Below are positions 44,259 to 54,100 of a stretch of DNA of 64,000 bases, piece after piece (position 1 is the stretch's first letter; every line of letters starts with the position of its first letter). This DNA comes from Dipteris shenzhenensis (Eukaryota; Polypodiophyta; Polypodiopsida; Gleicheniales), in NCBI GenBank assembly GCA_047967505.1, contig CM106540.1. The stretch is one strand, 5' to 3'. The translations under genes and the position numbers were made by a program. The notes beneath the pieces are model-generated. The model ran no database searches. It had not been told where the DNA came from and saw only the letters and a program-made list of their open reading frames with translations.

Positions 44259-45191
44259 ATGACCACCGGAAACTCCTTCGAACATGACCATTCGTCAACG
44301 CTCAGAGCAGCCAGAGGTCGAGCTATTCAACTTGATATAACATCAAGAAAGATGTCCTTGAGGCCAACTACGTCATCGTGGTTGACCATCGCAGATAGAT
44401 ACAAGCAATGGGTTAGTAATTGCGCGGCTATTTTCTCTAGCCTTCAAATCTGCGATGTCTATGGCATAACCACGCTACTGTCTGCAAACCAAAGGATCAT
44501 TTCTTCGCAAGGCATAGGCATCTCGAGCCACAGCGCCGCACTCGGAAACATGATACTTTTGGATGCCTGCGAGAATATGGGCATCCAAGTGACTTACTGG
44601 AAATGCCAAAGCTGCACACGAGATGCCCAGCGGAGCAGATACATTGTGCGGTTGATGCCACAGTACTCTCGGCAATTGCTTAAAACAAACCACCTCCACA
44701 CGCAACTGCTAAGCATCATAGATGTATCCATTTCAGTTACCACGACTGCAAATGTGATTGCTTGTGGCACACTCGATCGAAGGTCACTTCTAGACAATCC
44801 TCTGATATCTTGGCAAAACGTCCCACTAAGCTCGGCTCAAGAAATCGTGATGAACGAGCTGTCAGCTGTGCTCGCATACAACACCGAGAACAATCCAATA
44901 TTGCGCAAGTACAATTCTTTAGTAGAGCGTGCAGACATCAAGATGGGTATGTGCATCTTGAGTCCTCAAACCATTGCAGGTATCTTGGAACTACACGATG
45001 AGATAGCTCCCTTCGAGTTAATGTCAATAGCGGAATCTCAGCCTCTGAGCTCCTGCTTTTGCAAAACATGGTGGACCCCGCGAACCGTCGCGCCTTTGAT
45101 GCAAGGGACAAGCATGAGTTTGCCTCCATACAGCTACGGGGTACAGAAATGCTTTCAGAGAGGGTCGCTTCATTCCACGTCGATGGAGTAG
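44259..45191 (+). pseudogene. Helitron Rep N-terminal region
   Basis: An open frame from an ATG at 44,259 encodes about 250 residues (TSSWLTIADRYKQWVS, VTYWKCQSCTRDAQRSRY with a possible zinc pair, VLAYNTENNPILRKYN) that precede the Rep core. The Rep core itself lies in another frame from about 45,002, so a frameshift or an unrecognised intron near 45,000-45,060 separates the parts. Residues beyond that point in this frame are out of register. The function is inferred from position: N-terminal regions of Helitron Rep commonly carry zinc-binding motifs. Confidence 0.55.
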
Positions 45192-48100
45192 CAGCAGCTG
45201 GCAGTGCGTGCGTTGACATAACCATGGAGTCAGCAGTGTTCCCCTTCCTGTTCCCTTTCGGACGGGGCTACTATGATCACTGCATACAGTTCAGCAACTG
45301 TGTGAAAATGAGAATATGCACCTTATTCTCTATCTACACGCTCTACAAGCCGTACTTGTTGATCATGTTCCAGTTAAAACAGGCAGTGATGATTGCCAAT
45401 TCAAGCAACTCTACATGCTTGCAACGAGACATCGACCAATATAGGAAAGCCAACCCTACCACGACCGATGAAGACGCAATGAGACACGTGCTTCGCTACA
45501 GCATGCCATCAACAATGCCGGGGTCCCCATCGTGGCATCGACGGCAACTGAAGGACCTCATAACGATGGTCGATGCTTGGGGCCTCCCAGATTTCTTTCT
45601 GACATTCACTGCAGACGAGGTCACCGATACACGGTGGCAAGAAATTAATGTGATCGAGAGCATCGCAACACATTATAATGCGCAATTCACTTGGAAGGAC
45701 TGTCCTGTTGAATGCGTGGCACATTTCCACACACGCTTCCACATGTTCATGCGCAAGCATTTGCTTTCATCCGATGGTCTGCTTGGCCGAATACAACACC
45801 ATGTCGTTCATTATGAGATACAAAACAGGGGCTCCCTACACGCCCATGTCATATTGTGGGTCCACCATGATGACCGTCAGCGAATTGCAAATGAGATTGC
45901 GGCTTACGTCCCCAGGGACGAGGCCCTGGATCCTTGAAACACAAGGCTGCGAGAACTAGTTCTCAGGAAGCAGTTGCACGTATGCAGGAAAGCGTGCTAC
46001 GTCGGACCGTCACACCACAGTTGCAAGCACGGCTTCCCTTTCGCAACACAGCCAGAATATGAACCCATCCTCGACCCTCTGACGCAATGTTGGTTGTATT
46101 ACCGGACGGGACATGAGCACCGAAATGTCGTCCCTTACCACCCTTCCGTGTTACTGTTGTGAGGTGCGCACATGAACATACAGCGGGTGACAAACTCTTC
46201 AATCTCTCACTACCTCCTCAAGTACGCGATGAAATCTGAACCAATGGGCAAACTGAACATCCGTTCAGAAGACGCCTCGTGTTTGGGGTTGCAACATCTC
46301 GACGAAGTAAAGCTGAAACTCATCGCCGCGAGCCTCCTATCAAAACCAACCTCTCCAATAGAGGCCGCGCTAAACTGCATGCAGATACCAACAATCACAA
46401 GGAGCGAGACCGTTCACTATGTCGACTCCTCCCCACCATCTCTAAGACAACGCATCGTCTCGCGAAACAACAACGTCACCCTGCACCCAGTCGACATATA
46501 CTGCGGGAGACCGAGCGTCATCGAGGATAGCACGTTCTACGATTACCATAGGCAATATGTGATCCGAAAGCCCAAGGAAACGCAACGTGGAACGGTCGGT
46601 CTTGACCTCTTAGGCAACAGGATCGCAAAATGTGAGCGAGTAGTCAGATTCACTGACTACCACCCTGGACATCAACCAGAGGGGTACTTCTACAACGTGC
46701 TCTTGCGAAAACTCAGCTTCAGGAATGAAACGGAGCTCATATCACCTGCCAACACAGCTGGATCCTACTTTGTCGAATGCCAAATGCGCGGCCTCATATT
46801 GAGCAACGAGGACCTCGAGATGTATGTGACTGAATACACGCAAAGGAACTTGCTAGCGACTGACCACACGGACCAGTTGATCAATATGATATTGCAAAAG
46901 GTTGCGGTCATCCGAGACTGCCCGATGGAAGCGCCTAACATCGACCAGCAAACCGTCGAAGGGCAAACACGCGCGAGGATGTTGGAAAAAATGGCCGAGT
47001 TTCGCATCGTCGCCAATGCCGCATTGACAGTAGAACAACAAAGAGTCTTCGAAAGCCTAGCTTCAACAAGCTCGCGGCTGCACATTGTCTGTGGAACACC
47101 AGGTAGCGGCAAAAGCTTCTTGATACGGTACTATGTTTCGCATCTGGTAGCGCAAAACAAAACGGCAATACTCTGTGCATCAACAGGGGTGGCTGCGACG
47201 CGGCTGAGCGGGATTGCAACCACTGTACACTACCAATTCAAGATCCTTGTGCGCAGCAGTCAGTACCCACTGAACATCCATGAGACGGATGAGCGACACC
47301 TCGCAATCAAGGAAGCCAACGCGATCATCATTGACGAGATGTCCATGCTAACAAGGATGACTTTCGATCTCGTGGTAAGACAAATCGTCAATGTGACTAA
47401 TGGCACATTGCATGAGCCATTCAGACACAAAATGCTCATAATTTTTTGTGACCTGGCGCAATTACCGCCAGTCTGCAAACACTGCGAGGATCTCTGTGAG
47501 CCGTGCTACATCACGTCCTCCGTGCACTGGGCTCAAGCGAAAATGTACCACATGCAATTCTCGGTGCGACATGCACGAGACATGCCGTTCCTGGCATTCT
47601 TGCATACCATAAGACTCAGGACGCCCACAATTGACAAGATTTCCGACTATTTGGGGCAGTGCATTGTCGACAAGGAAGGTGCATGCCACTTCATCGATGC
47701 CGAAACAACCATCATTTGCACGCACAGAGTTGATGTCGCTACCTTCAACGATGAGCTTGTGGAGAAATTCAACACTCCCGAGATGATTGTGCATGTTCAA
47801 ATACACAGCAACGCCGCGAGCGAACCAGCTCTCAAAGAATGGTTGGAGGACAAAAGCTTCAACGAGATAGGAAAAATTTGTGTGGGGGCGAAGGCAATGA
47901 TAACGGAAAACATCGACCTCGCAATAGGTGCCGCAAATGGAGCAATGTGCAAAATCAAGAGCATCAATGCAACTAGCAGGGGAGAAATCAACGGTATCAC
48001 TGTCGTCGTGGACACAACAGCGGCCGTGCTCACATTACGACGCTCGAAGCATCAGCGAAAGGCAATAAATGGAAAATGGTTCCACAAGTCCACATTTCCA

Positions 48101-48325
48101 CTAACCCTAGCATACGCTATCACGGGACACAAATCCCAAGGCGCAACCATATCCAACAAAGCGCTGCTCATATTCCGAGGAGTGTTTGCCCCTGGCCTAG
48201 CATACGTGATGTTGTCCAGAGTGACTGAGAGAACGAGGCTGCGCATACTACATTGCCCACATCCAGACATATTCAGACCAATTCCACGAGAGTTCTCACA
48301 GCCGACAACACAACCACGCGCATAA
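45002..48325 (+). pseudogene. Helitron Rep (HUH endonuclease) and PIF1-type helicase, two in-frame TGA stops
   Basis: One frame runs about 1,100 codons, interrupted only by TGA at 45,935-45,937 and 46,160-46,162. The Helitron_like_N region opens with LLLLQNMVDPANRRAFDARD. Rep motif FFLTFTADE (about 45,595) and the HUH motif (LHAHVILW; His-Ala-His codons at 45,839-45,847) are followed, past the stops, by the tyrosine motif SHYLLKYAMK (about 46,200). The helicase has LTVEQQRVFE, Walker A GTPGSGKS (47,093-47,116), Walker B IIIDEMSML, FCDLAQLPPV, and the late motifs LAYAITGHKSQGAT and YVMLSRVTER. The stop at 46,160 stands where relatives often have Trp. Without the stops this would look like a full-length enzyme. 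Confidence 0.92.
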
Positions 48326-48476
48326 AGGTATTCACTACCAGAGATTGAACAAGGCAGAGACAAGTCATGAATATGTTACGTCAAACATGCGTGCAAGGAA
48401 AATGGTTTTAATATCTTGTCTGTTGTCGAGAACAGGTGCAGAGAATCAGAAAGCTCGGGACATTGCAGCATAAGAC

Positions 48477-49270
48477 ATGGACGCAGACAAGGTAAATTCC
48501 ACCAGCATGAAAGAATCTTTTTTTCTTGAAGATTTAAAAAGACGGCTCATTTGAAAAGACAGTGTAATAAGTCGTGCCTGCAAGCAGCTATTTGAGCTAT
48601 ACAAAAGCAACGCGAAGGCAACAAAACCTCCACCAGCAAAGAGGAGGTTCTTCCTAACCACAAAGCAATTTCGGCTAGCAAACAATGCAGGAGAACGTCC
48701 GGGAGCTTACATCAACGGCTTCAACACGTATGCGAAACTACGCGACTTCATTGACAACTGCAATAGGCGTTTGCCAGCTAAAAGACAGCCGGGAGGCTTG
48801 AGATTTGCAAATGGTACGTAATGCTTCCGAAAATTAAAAAAAACCGCAACAATTGAGCAAAAGAATTAACGAGTTGCAAGAACAACAAACTCATCATGGA
48901 TTGCACTTCTCCTGCAGGACTCCTCAAAGAGATCCTTGTCGAGCTTGACATTGAGTTCGATGAGACCGATAGGATGATGGAAAGTTTGGAGGGGCAGAAG
49001 CTACTAGACACGAAGACGAAAGGGATCACAGCGTATGCGTACGAGCTGCTGCATTACGGGTACAACGTATCCTTGGAGTTGCTGAGGGACACGACGCGCG
49101 ATCAAGGAACGGCTATACTCGAACAATTCATGGAACAATTTGGAGGGACGCACGACGCGATGCACCCGGTGACGACAATGGAGAAGCTTACGTATATTTT
49201 CGACAGGGACTTATACGAGGAGCGCTTCGGTGTTGGAAACGATCCTTTCACGCCAACAGAGAAAAACTAG
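48477..49270 (+). CDS. unknown three-exon gene between helicase and GIY-YIG frame
   Basis: Model: exon 1 48,477-48,491 (MDADK), exon 2 48,585-48,813, exon 3 48,918-49,270 with a TAG stop. Donors GTAAAT and GTACGT and acceptors GCAAG and CCTGCAG are consistent, and phases agree (0 and 1). The 198-residue product has a basic first half (PPPAKRRFFLTTKQFRLAN, then CNRRLPAKRQPGG) and an acidic helical second half (LLKEILVELDIEFDETDRMM and YELLHYGYNVSLELLRD). I recognise no family. The tiny first exon is the weakest part. It lies about 150 bp downstream of the Rep/helicase stop in the same orientation, so it may be an accessory Helitron protein. Confidence 0.5.
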
Positions 49271-49341
49271 GGCAAGTAAATAAATGCATTCTATTATGGA
49301 CGTCAAACGAAAAAAAAAAGACCGAAAACCTCGATGACTAA

Positions 49342-49764
49342 CATAATTGTCAATGTTTACGCAGGTACGACATTGAAAGACGCGAGCCTCGAGACGAAGG
49401 AGGAGCCTCCACTAAAGCGCCCACGCAAGGGAATCGCGCGAGCCTCGTCATCTACTGCATCACGTGCAAGCCCAACAACAGAAAATACATAGGGAGCACG
49501 ACGGACCTGCCGTGGAGGATCAAACAGCACAATAAAAAACCACCGGCGAAAATGAAAGAGGACTTGCAGCGTTACAAGCCCTTCAAAGAAAATTTCGAAA
49601 TCAAAGTTTTGGAAACAACAGACACTGTAGACAAAGCACGAACTTTAGAGCAGTACTACATAAGGAGCCACAACACAGTAGGTCCATTAGGTTACAACAC
49701 GCTCGAGGGCCATTCGGCTAGAGCGCGGAAGTACTATTTCCTAAAGCGTAGGAACATCATTTGA
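49342..49764 (+). CDS. GIY-YIG endonuclease domain frame
   Basis: An open frame of 140 codons encodes a GIY-YIG nuclease. VIYCITCKPNNRKYIGST carries the IY and YIG tyrosines; the Arg and His of WRIKQH follow; the catalytic Glu is in TLEQYYIRS; the late Asn is in LGYNTLEGH. All positions expected of an active enzyme are present in order. No in-frame ATG lies upstream of the domain. A splice acceptor TTTACGCAG ends at 49,364, so it should be the last exon of a gene, but no donor in the preceding ORF gives a compatible phase. AATAAA at 49,772-49,777 follows the TGA. GIY-YIG domains are known in Penelope-like elements, homing endonucleases and repair enzymes, but no reverse transcriptase is near. 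Confidence 0.82.
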   Translation, partial: HNCQCLRRYDIERREPRDEGGASTKAPTQGNRASLVIYCITCKPNNRKYIGSTTDLPWRIKQHNKKPPAKMKEDLQRYKPFKENFEIKVLETTDTVDKARTLEQYYIRSHNTVGPLGYNTLEGHSARARKYYFLKRRNII

Positions 49765-49771
49765 CCCAAAA

Positions 49772-49777
49772 AATAAA
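49772..49777 (+). terminator. possible polyadenylation signal
   Basis: AATAAA eight bases after the GIY-YIG stop codon. Confidence 0.45.
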
Positions 49778-50192
49778 CATTTGTGCCTTCGAAAAAAGGC
49801 ATCCAATGAAGTTGCAAATGGTGCTGGAACTTTTGTCGTACATGCAATGCAGCTTTGCGTTTGGATTATTCCTATCACAGTTGCATGCTTCTGTCTCAAT
49901 TTGGTTTTGATTTATTATTTATACATTTCTGAAATACATCTCCCCGTCGTTCGCTCGAAGTGGAATGACAATAGATTTGCTTATAGTGCAAAGAATAGGA
50001 ATTAGTCTTCCTCCGAAGAAAAGAAAAACTACGTTTTACTGTCGACATGAACAACATCAAGTGCAAGCAGGACTGGATGATAACGAAATCTCTAGAAAAG
50101 GTTGCATGCAATTGAACATCAATCTTCTGCATCATTTCTAACAACGTGACTCATGTGAACCTCAACAAGATAGCGAAAGAGAGAAGTATTCA
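49778..50192. other. spacer between Helitron region and receptor gene
   Basis: No coding domain found. The Helitron 3' end may be here, but no hairpin followed by CTRR is convincing. Confidence 0.35.
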
Positions 50193-50429
50193 TCAAGAGC
50201 CCAGCTGGCCAAGCACTCTAGTTTGCTTAAAAGTCTTCTTTTTAGGAAGGGGGATGAAGTCATCTTTGCTTACTTTCTTTGGTGGGAGGTTATCACCTGC
50301 CTGATTCGCTGTCGAGGGCATAGACACAGTGACTTCTTTGGTTGAGGTAGGCGGTCTTTCCTTCTGCTCGGAAACTCTTTGTTGAGCAACACCCTTATTA
50401 GAAGCTTTTAAGGGGCAGCAAACCCTCTA
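50193..50429 (-). pseudogene. minus-strand coding remnant, Lys-rich C-terminus of unknown protein
   Basis: An open minus-strand frame runs from an acceptor-like TTCTAG near 50,430 to two consecutive stops (TGA-TGA at 50,193). It is hydrophilic with good coding character: QQRVSEQKERPPTSTKEV, DDFIPLPKKKTFKQTRV, ending LGQLGS. There is no ATG, so it would be a last exon or a captured gene fragment. It is head-to-head with the receptor gene. I do not recognise the family. Confidence 0.4.
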
Positions 50430-50487
50430 GAATACGGTATCGTGCCTATTGTCAAATCCTCTGCTTGCACTGCTTAGTTTCCCAGCT

Positions 50488-53400
50488 ATGGCACCCGTTT
50501 GTAACCTCCTCTGTGGATGCTTTGGCAGTGGGCAGCAGCTGCCCATAATCCCTCCGGCGCAGCCGGTAATTAGTCCGCCAGCGATCGATAAGCAGCCCAA
50601 TAATGACCCGCCACCCAACATCTACCATGTCTTCATCAGCCACCGCGGCCCTGATGTCAAAAAGACGCTGGTGGACATTCTTCATAAATGGCTCAAACAA
50701 AGGGGCTTCACCTGTTTCGTGGATGAAGAGGAGTTGAAGCCTGGAGAAAAAAGCTGGCTTTCCATTCTGAGTGCCATTCGTAGCTCGGAAGTGCAGGTGA
50801 TTGTGCTCAGCCCCAGATTCGCCGAGTCTCCCTATTGCTTGAATGAGGTGCACGAGATCATGCAGTTACGTTCCAACAAGGTTCTGCCTGTCTTCTACAA
50901 TGTAGAACCATCAGCTCTGCACTCCACCAACTCTGGGCCGTACAACCTCTCTCGGTATGCCACCCATGATCGCTCTAGATGGGCTACTGCGTTGCAACAG
51001 CTGTCATGCATCTCAGGCTTCCGTTTGGACCAGACTAATGGGTACAATCTCTTTCTCCTCCTAGGAATATTGTTTTTTCTCTAATTCATTGCACACACCA
51101 ATTTTGAGAAGATCATATTGATGTTGCAGTCGTGAGGGACTGCTGGCTGAGCGGATTGTTTCCCGGGTAGCAGAGCTGCTTTCAAATCCTGCCCCTTTTT
51201 ATGTCGACCCCATCTTGGCAGATCGACTCTTCAACCAAGCAGATCAGGCTGAGAAGCATTTAGATTTAGACCTCTCAGCAGCCCCAGATGCTCTGCATGT
51301 GGTCAGCTTAGGCATAGTCGGATTGACTAATGTAGGCAAGTCCACTATTGCAAAGCTGCTCTTTAATAAACTTCACATGCAATTTCAAGCTTCTTCCATT
51401 CTGTTGGATGTCAGAGAGAAGGCAAAATCCCCCGGAGGCCTAATAGAGCTCCAGGCTAAGCTGCTTAAAGACTTGCTGAAGGAGGATAGGAGGATCTCCC
51501 ATCCCGATGAAGGCCTTGGATTGCTACTTGAACGCCTGAAAAATGTCAAGTGTTTTATAGTCATAGATGACATTGATATGGAAATGGAGCAGCTTAAGAA
51601 TTTGCTTGTACTGGACAAGGACCGTCTTGGCAGGGGCAGTCGCCTCCTCTTCACCACCCGCTATGAGCAAGTCTTGCGCTGGGCTCCAGTGGATATCAAG
51701 ACATTAAAATTGACCAACAACGAAGAGGAAGCAAGCACCCTTGCCATCAGCTACATAAGGATGGACGTACATCACGGCTTCATCGACCATCTGGAGGAAT
51801 CTTTCTCAATGCTTGGCTTGTCTGTTTCTGTGCAAAGGTTATCTATACCAAACGGCAGTCTTGAAAGACAGACCAAGCTTCTTCTTGTTGTTCTGTCCAA
51901 GAGCTTCATAACCTCACCTCAGCTTCTCAATGAGCTGAATGAGATATCCAACTCTGATGGCACCATTGTACCTATCTTCTACAACCTGGAGCCACATGCA
52001 ATAGATTCCCTTTGGAAAACCATGCAGGCTGCGAGCTCAGAGATTGGTGAGAGTAGCTCCATGAATAGGAATCATCAGAAGTGGAAGCAAATGATGAGAA
52101 AGTTTTCTAACCAGGCTGCACATTTATCCGTGGACCTCGACAAACCAGCGCCGTATGGTTCTGTTAGTGTATCTGCAGCTCCTGCTCATGCGATTTGCAT
52201 GTTGTTTCAATTTCATAAAGTTTGATGGGAGTTAATGTTTGCTGTGGCAGGATATTTGACAAGAGGTCTTTTAAAAGCCTCATCAACACTGTGGTGGAAC
52301 TGTTGCAGCACAAGTATCCTCAAGTTGACGTGGCAGAATACCCAGTAGGGTTGATGGAGCGGCAACACCAAGTGGAAAAGCTCATCAGCAACATCTCTGG
52401 CAGTAAAGAGAAATATGTGGGCATAGTTGGGATGGGAGGGGTGGGAAAGAGCACACTCGTGAAGTCACTCTACAACAACATCCACAAGAAATTTGAGGGA
52501 TCTGCCCTCCTCCTCAATGTTCGTGCTGAGACTGGCCAGCATGGCCTACAACACCTCCAGAAGGCCATCCTTGACAAGGTGCTGGGATATCGAAAAAATA
52601 TTCTGAGTGTAGATGACGGCAAGCTACAACTCTCGACCAGGTTGGCTGGTACTAATACACTCATCATTCTCGATGATGTGGATGATCAATCACAATTAGA
52701 CGCACTCCTTGCACCATTGACTCTTGGGCCTGGGAGTCGAGTGATCATAACCAGCCGCAACCTTGAGATTCTTAAGGCTGCTAAGGTGGAGGAGACGTAT
52801 GAGGTGCAGCTGCTAAACAGGAGTGATGCAAAAATGTTGTTCTGGTGGCATGCATTCCTTCGGCCATACCCCCCTGCTGAACTGCAGGAGCTTGCCCAAG
52901 ATGTGATTGACGCATGTCAAGGCCTTCCTCTTTCGCTGAAGGTCATTGGTGCCCATGTTTATGATCATACCGATGCTAAATACTTCAGGGATATTCTAGT
53001 CCACCTCAAAAATGCAGACCATGACATCTTTCGTCAATTGAGAATAAGTGTGGATGCACTGAAATCTCATGAGAGAGTGGCCTTTCTAGATCTTGCATGC
53101 TTTTTCATAGGTAAGAGAGCAGAAACTGCTTTGAGGGTGTGGGAGGGTTGCGGTTGGGCTGCTCGCTTTACTCTCGAAGTTCTAAAGAATAAGTGTCTAG
53201 TCAACGTGGATGCCACGCATGGAACAATAGGGATGCACGATCAAATCCGTGACATGGGTCGCTACATTGTTGTTGAAGGTCCTTTGAATGAGGACATTAA
53301 GCCACTGCATACTCGGACCCATATTTGGGATGAAGAGGATGCTATGAAAATCCTTCAAGAGAGTGGTAGACATGTGAGTACTCTTTAACTTTTTGTCGAG

Positions 53401-54055
53401 CCATTACATATAGTGTACTTTTGACGACCTTTGACATCGTCGCATGAAATTATCAGCAGGGCAGCAGCATGCATCACATCCGTGGGCTCCGTTGGATTTC
53501 ACAGGAGCTCAAACAATGCAATGCAGATGCCTTCCTTGAACTCTCTTATTTGAAGATTCTGTTGCTAACTGAAGTGTCGATTAGGGGAGATTTTTGCAAC
53601 CTACAGTGCAATGAGATCAGGTAAATATTGGTAACACTCGGAGCATTGTGATTTACCGTGGCTCTGTATGACTCATTGCAGACCTCTTAACTTTTAAGCC
53701 CGGAGCTCTACATGTACAAGTTATCTAACAAAAGACTTTGCACCTCCCAGCCGTTGTACTAGTTTATCACAATATAACTAGATTGTTTTTTCTGTAAAAG
53801 TCTAGCTATGGCAACCTATCTTCTATGGCTAATTTGTGATAGGTGGCTAGAGTGGCACCACTGCAATTTGGACGTTTTGCCTCTAGGGTTGTGCTCGAGG
53901 GAACTAACTGTTCTAGATCTTTCTGAAAGTCAATGCTTGAAAGCCATATGGAGAAGGCCAGAAGACTCGGACTCACAGAATGTTGAGGTATGTATTAATA
54001 AGTTGCTTGGTGATGAGGTGACGTGAAAAAAAAAAAAGAGATCTGGGGATATCAG

Positions 54056-54100
<45 letters not shown>

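Larger units (their letters stand above)
43266..49777 (+). mobile_element. Helitron rolling-circle transposon region (ends not fixed)
   Basis: Contains a Rep/helicase pseudogene plus upstream Cys-rich exons and two downstream ORFs in the same orientation. Helitrons move by rolling-circle replication using a HUH endonuclease and a PIF1-type helicase in one protein. Base composition between 44.2 and 49.8 kb is GC-richer than the flanks and codon-like, unlike the AT-rich neighbours, so I treat it as one unit. Neither the 5' TC nor the 3' hairpin-CTRR terminus was found convincingly, so boundaries are those of the coding content. Confidence 0.75.

Noticed and set aside
49265-49365. GC-AG intron (GCAAGT at 49,273) joining the unknown ORF to the GIY-YIG frame
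   Set aside because: An in-frame TAG lies before the donor and the phase does not match the nuclease frame.
50190-50221. CTAG after a CCAGCTGG palindrome as the Helitron 3' terminus
   Set aside because: The palindrome is only 8 bp without a loop, and the position overlaps a coding-like minus-strand frame. No second copy is available to confirm an end.
52153-52251. Interpretation of the receptor as two separate genes
   Set aside because: A donor at 52,153 (GTATGG) and an acceptor at 52,250 have matching phase and give a smooth join from TIR 2 to the NB-ARC linker.
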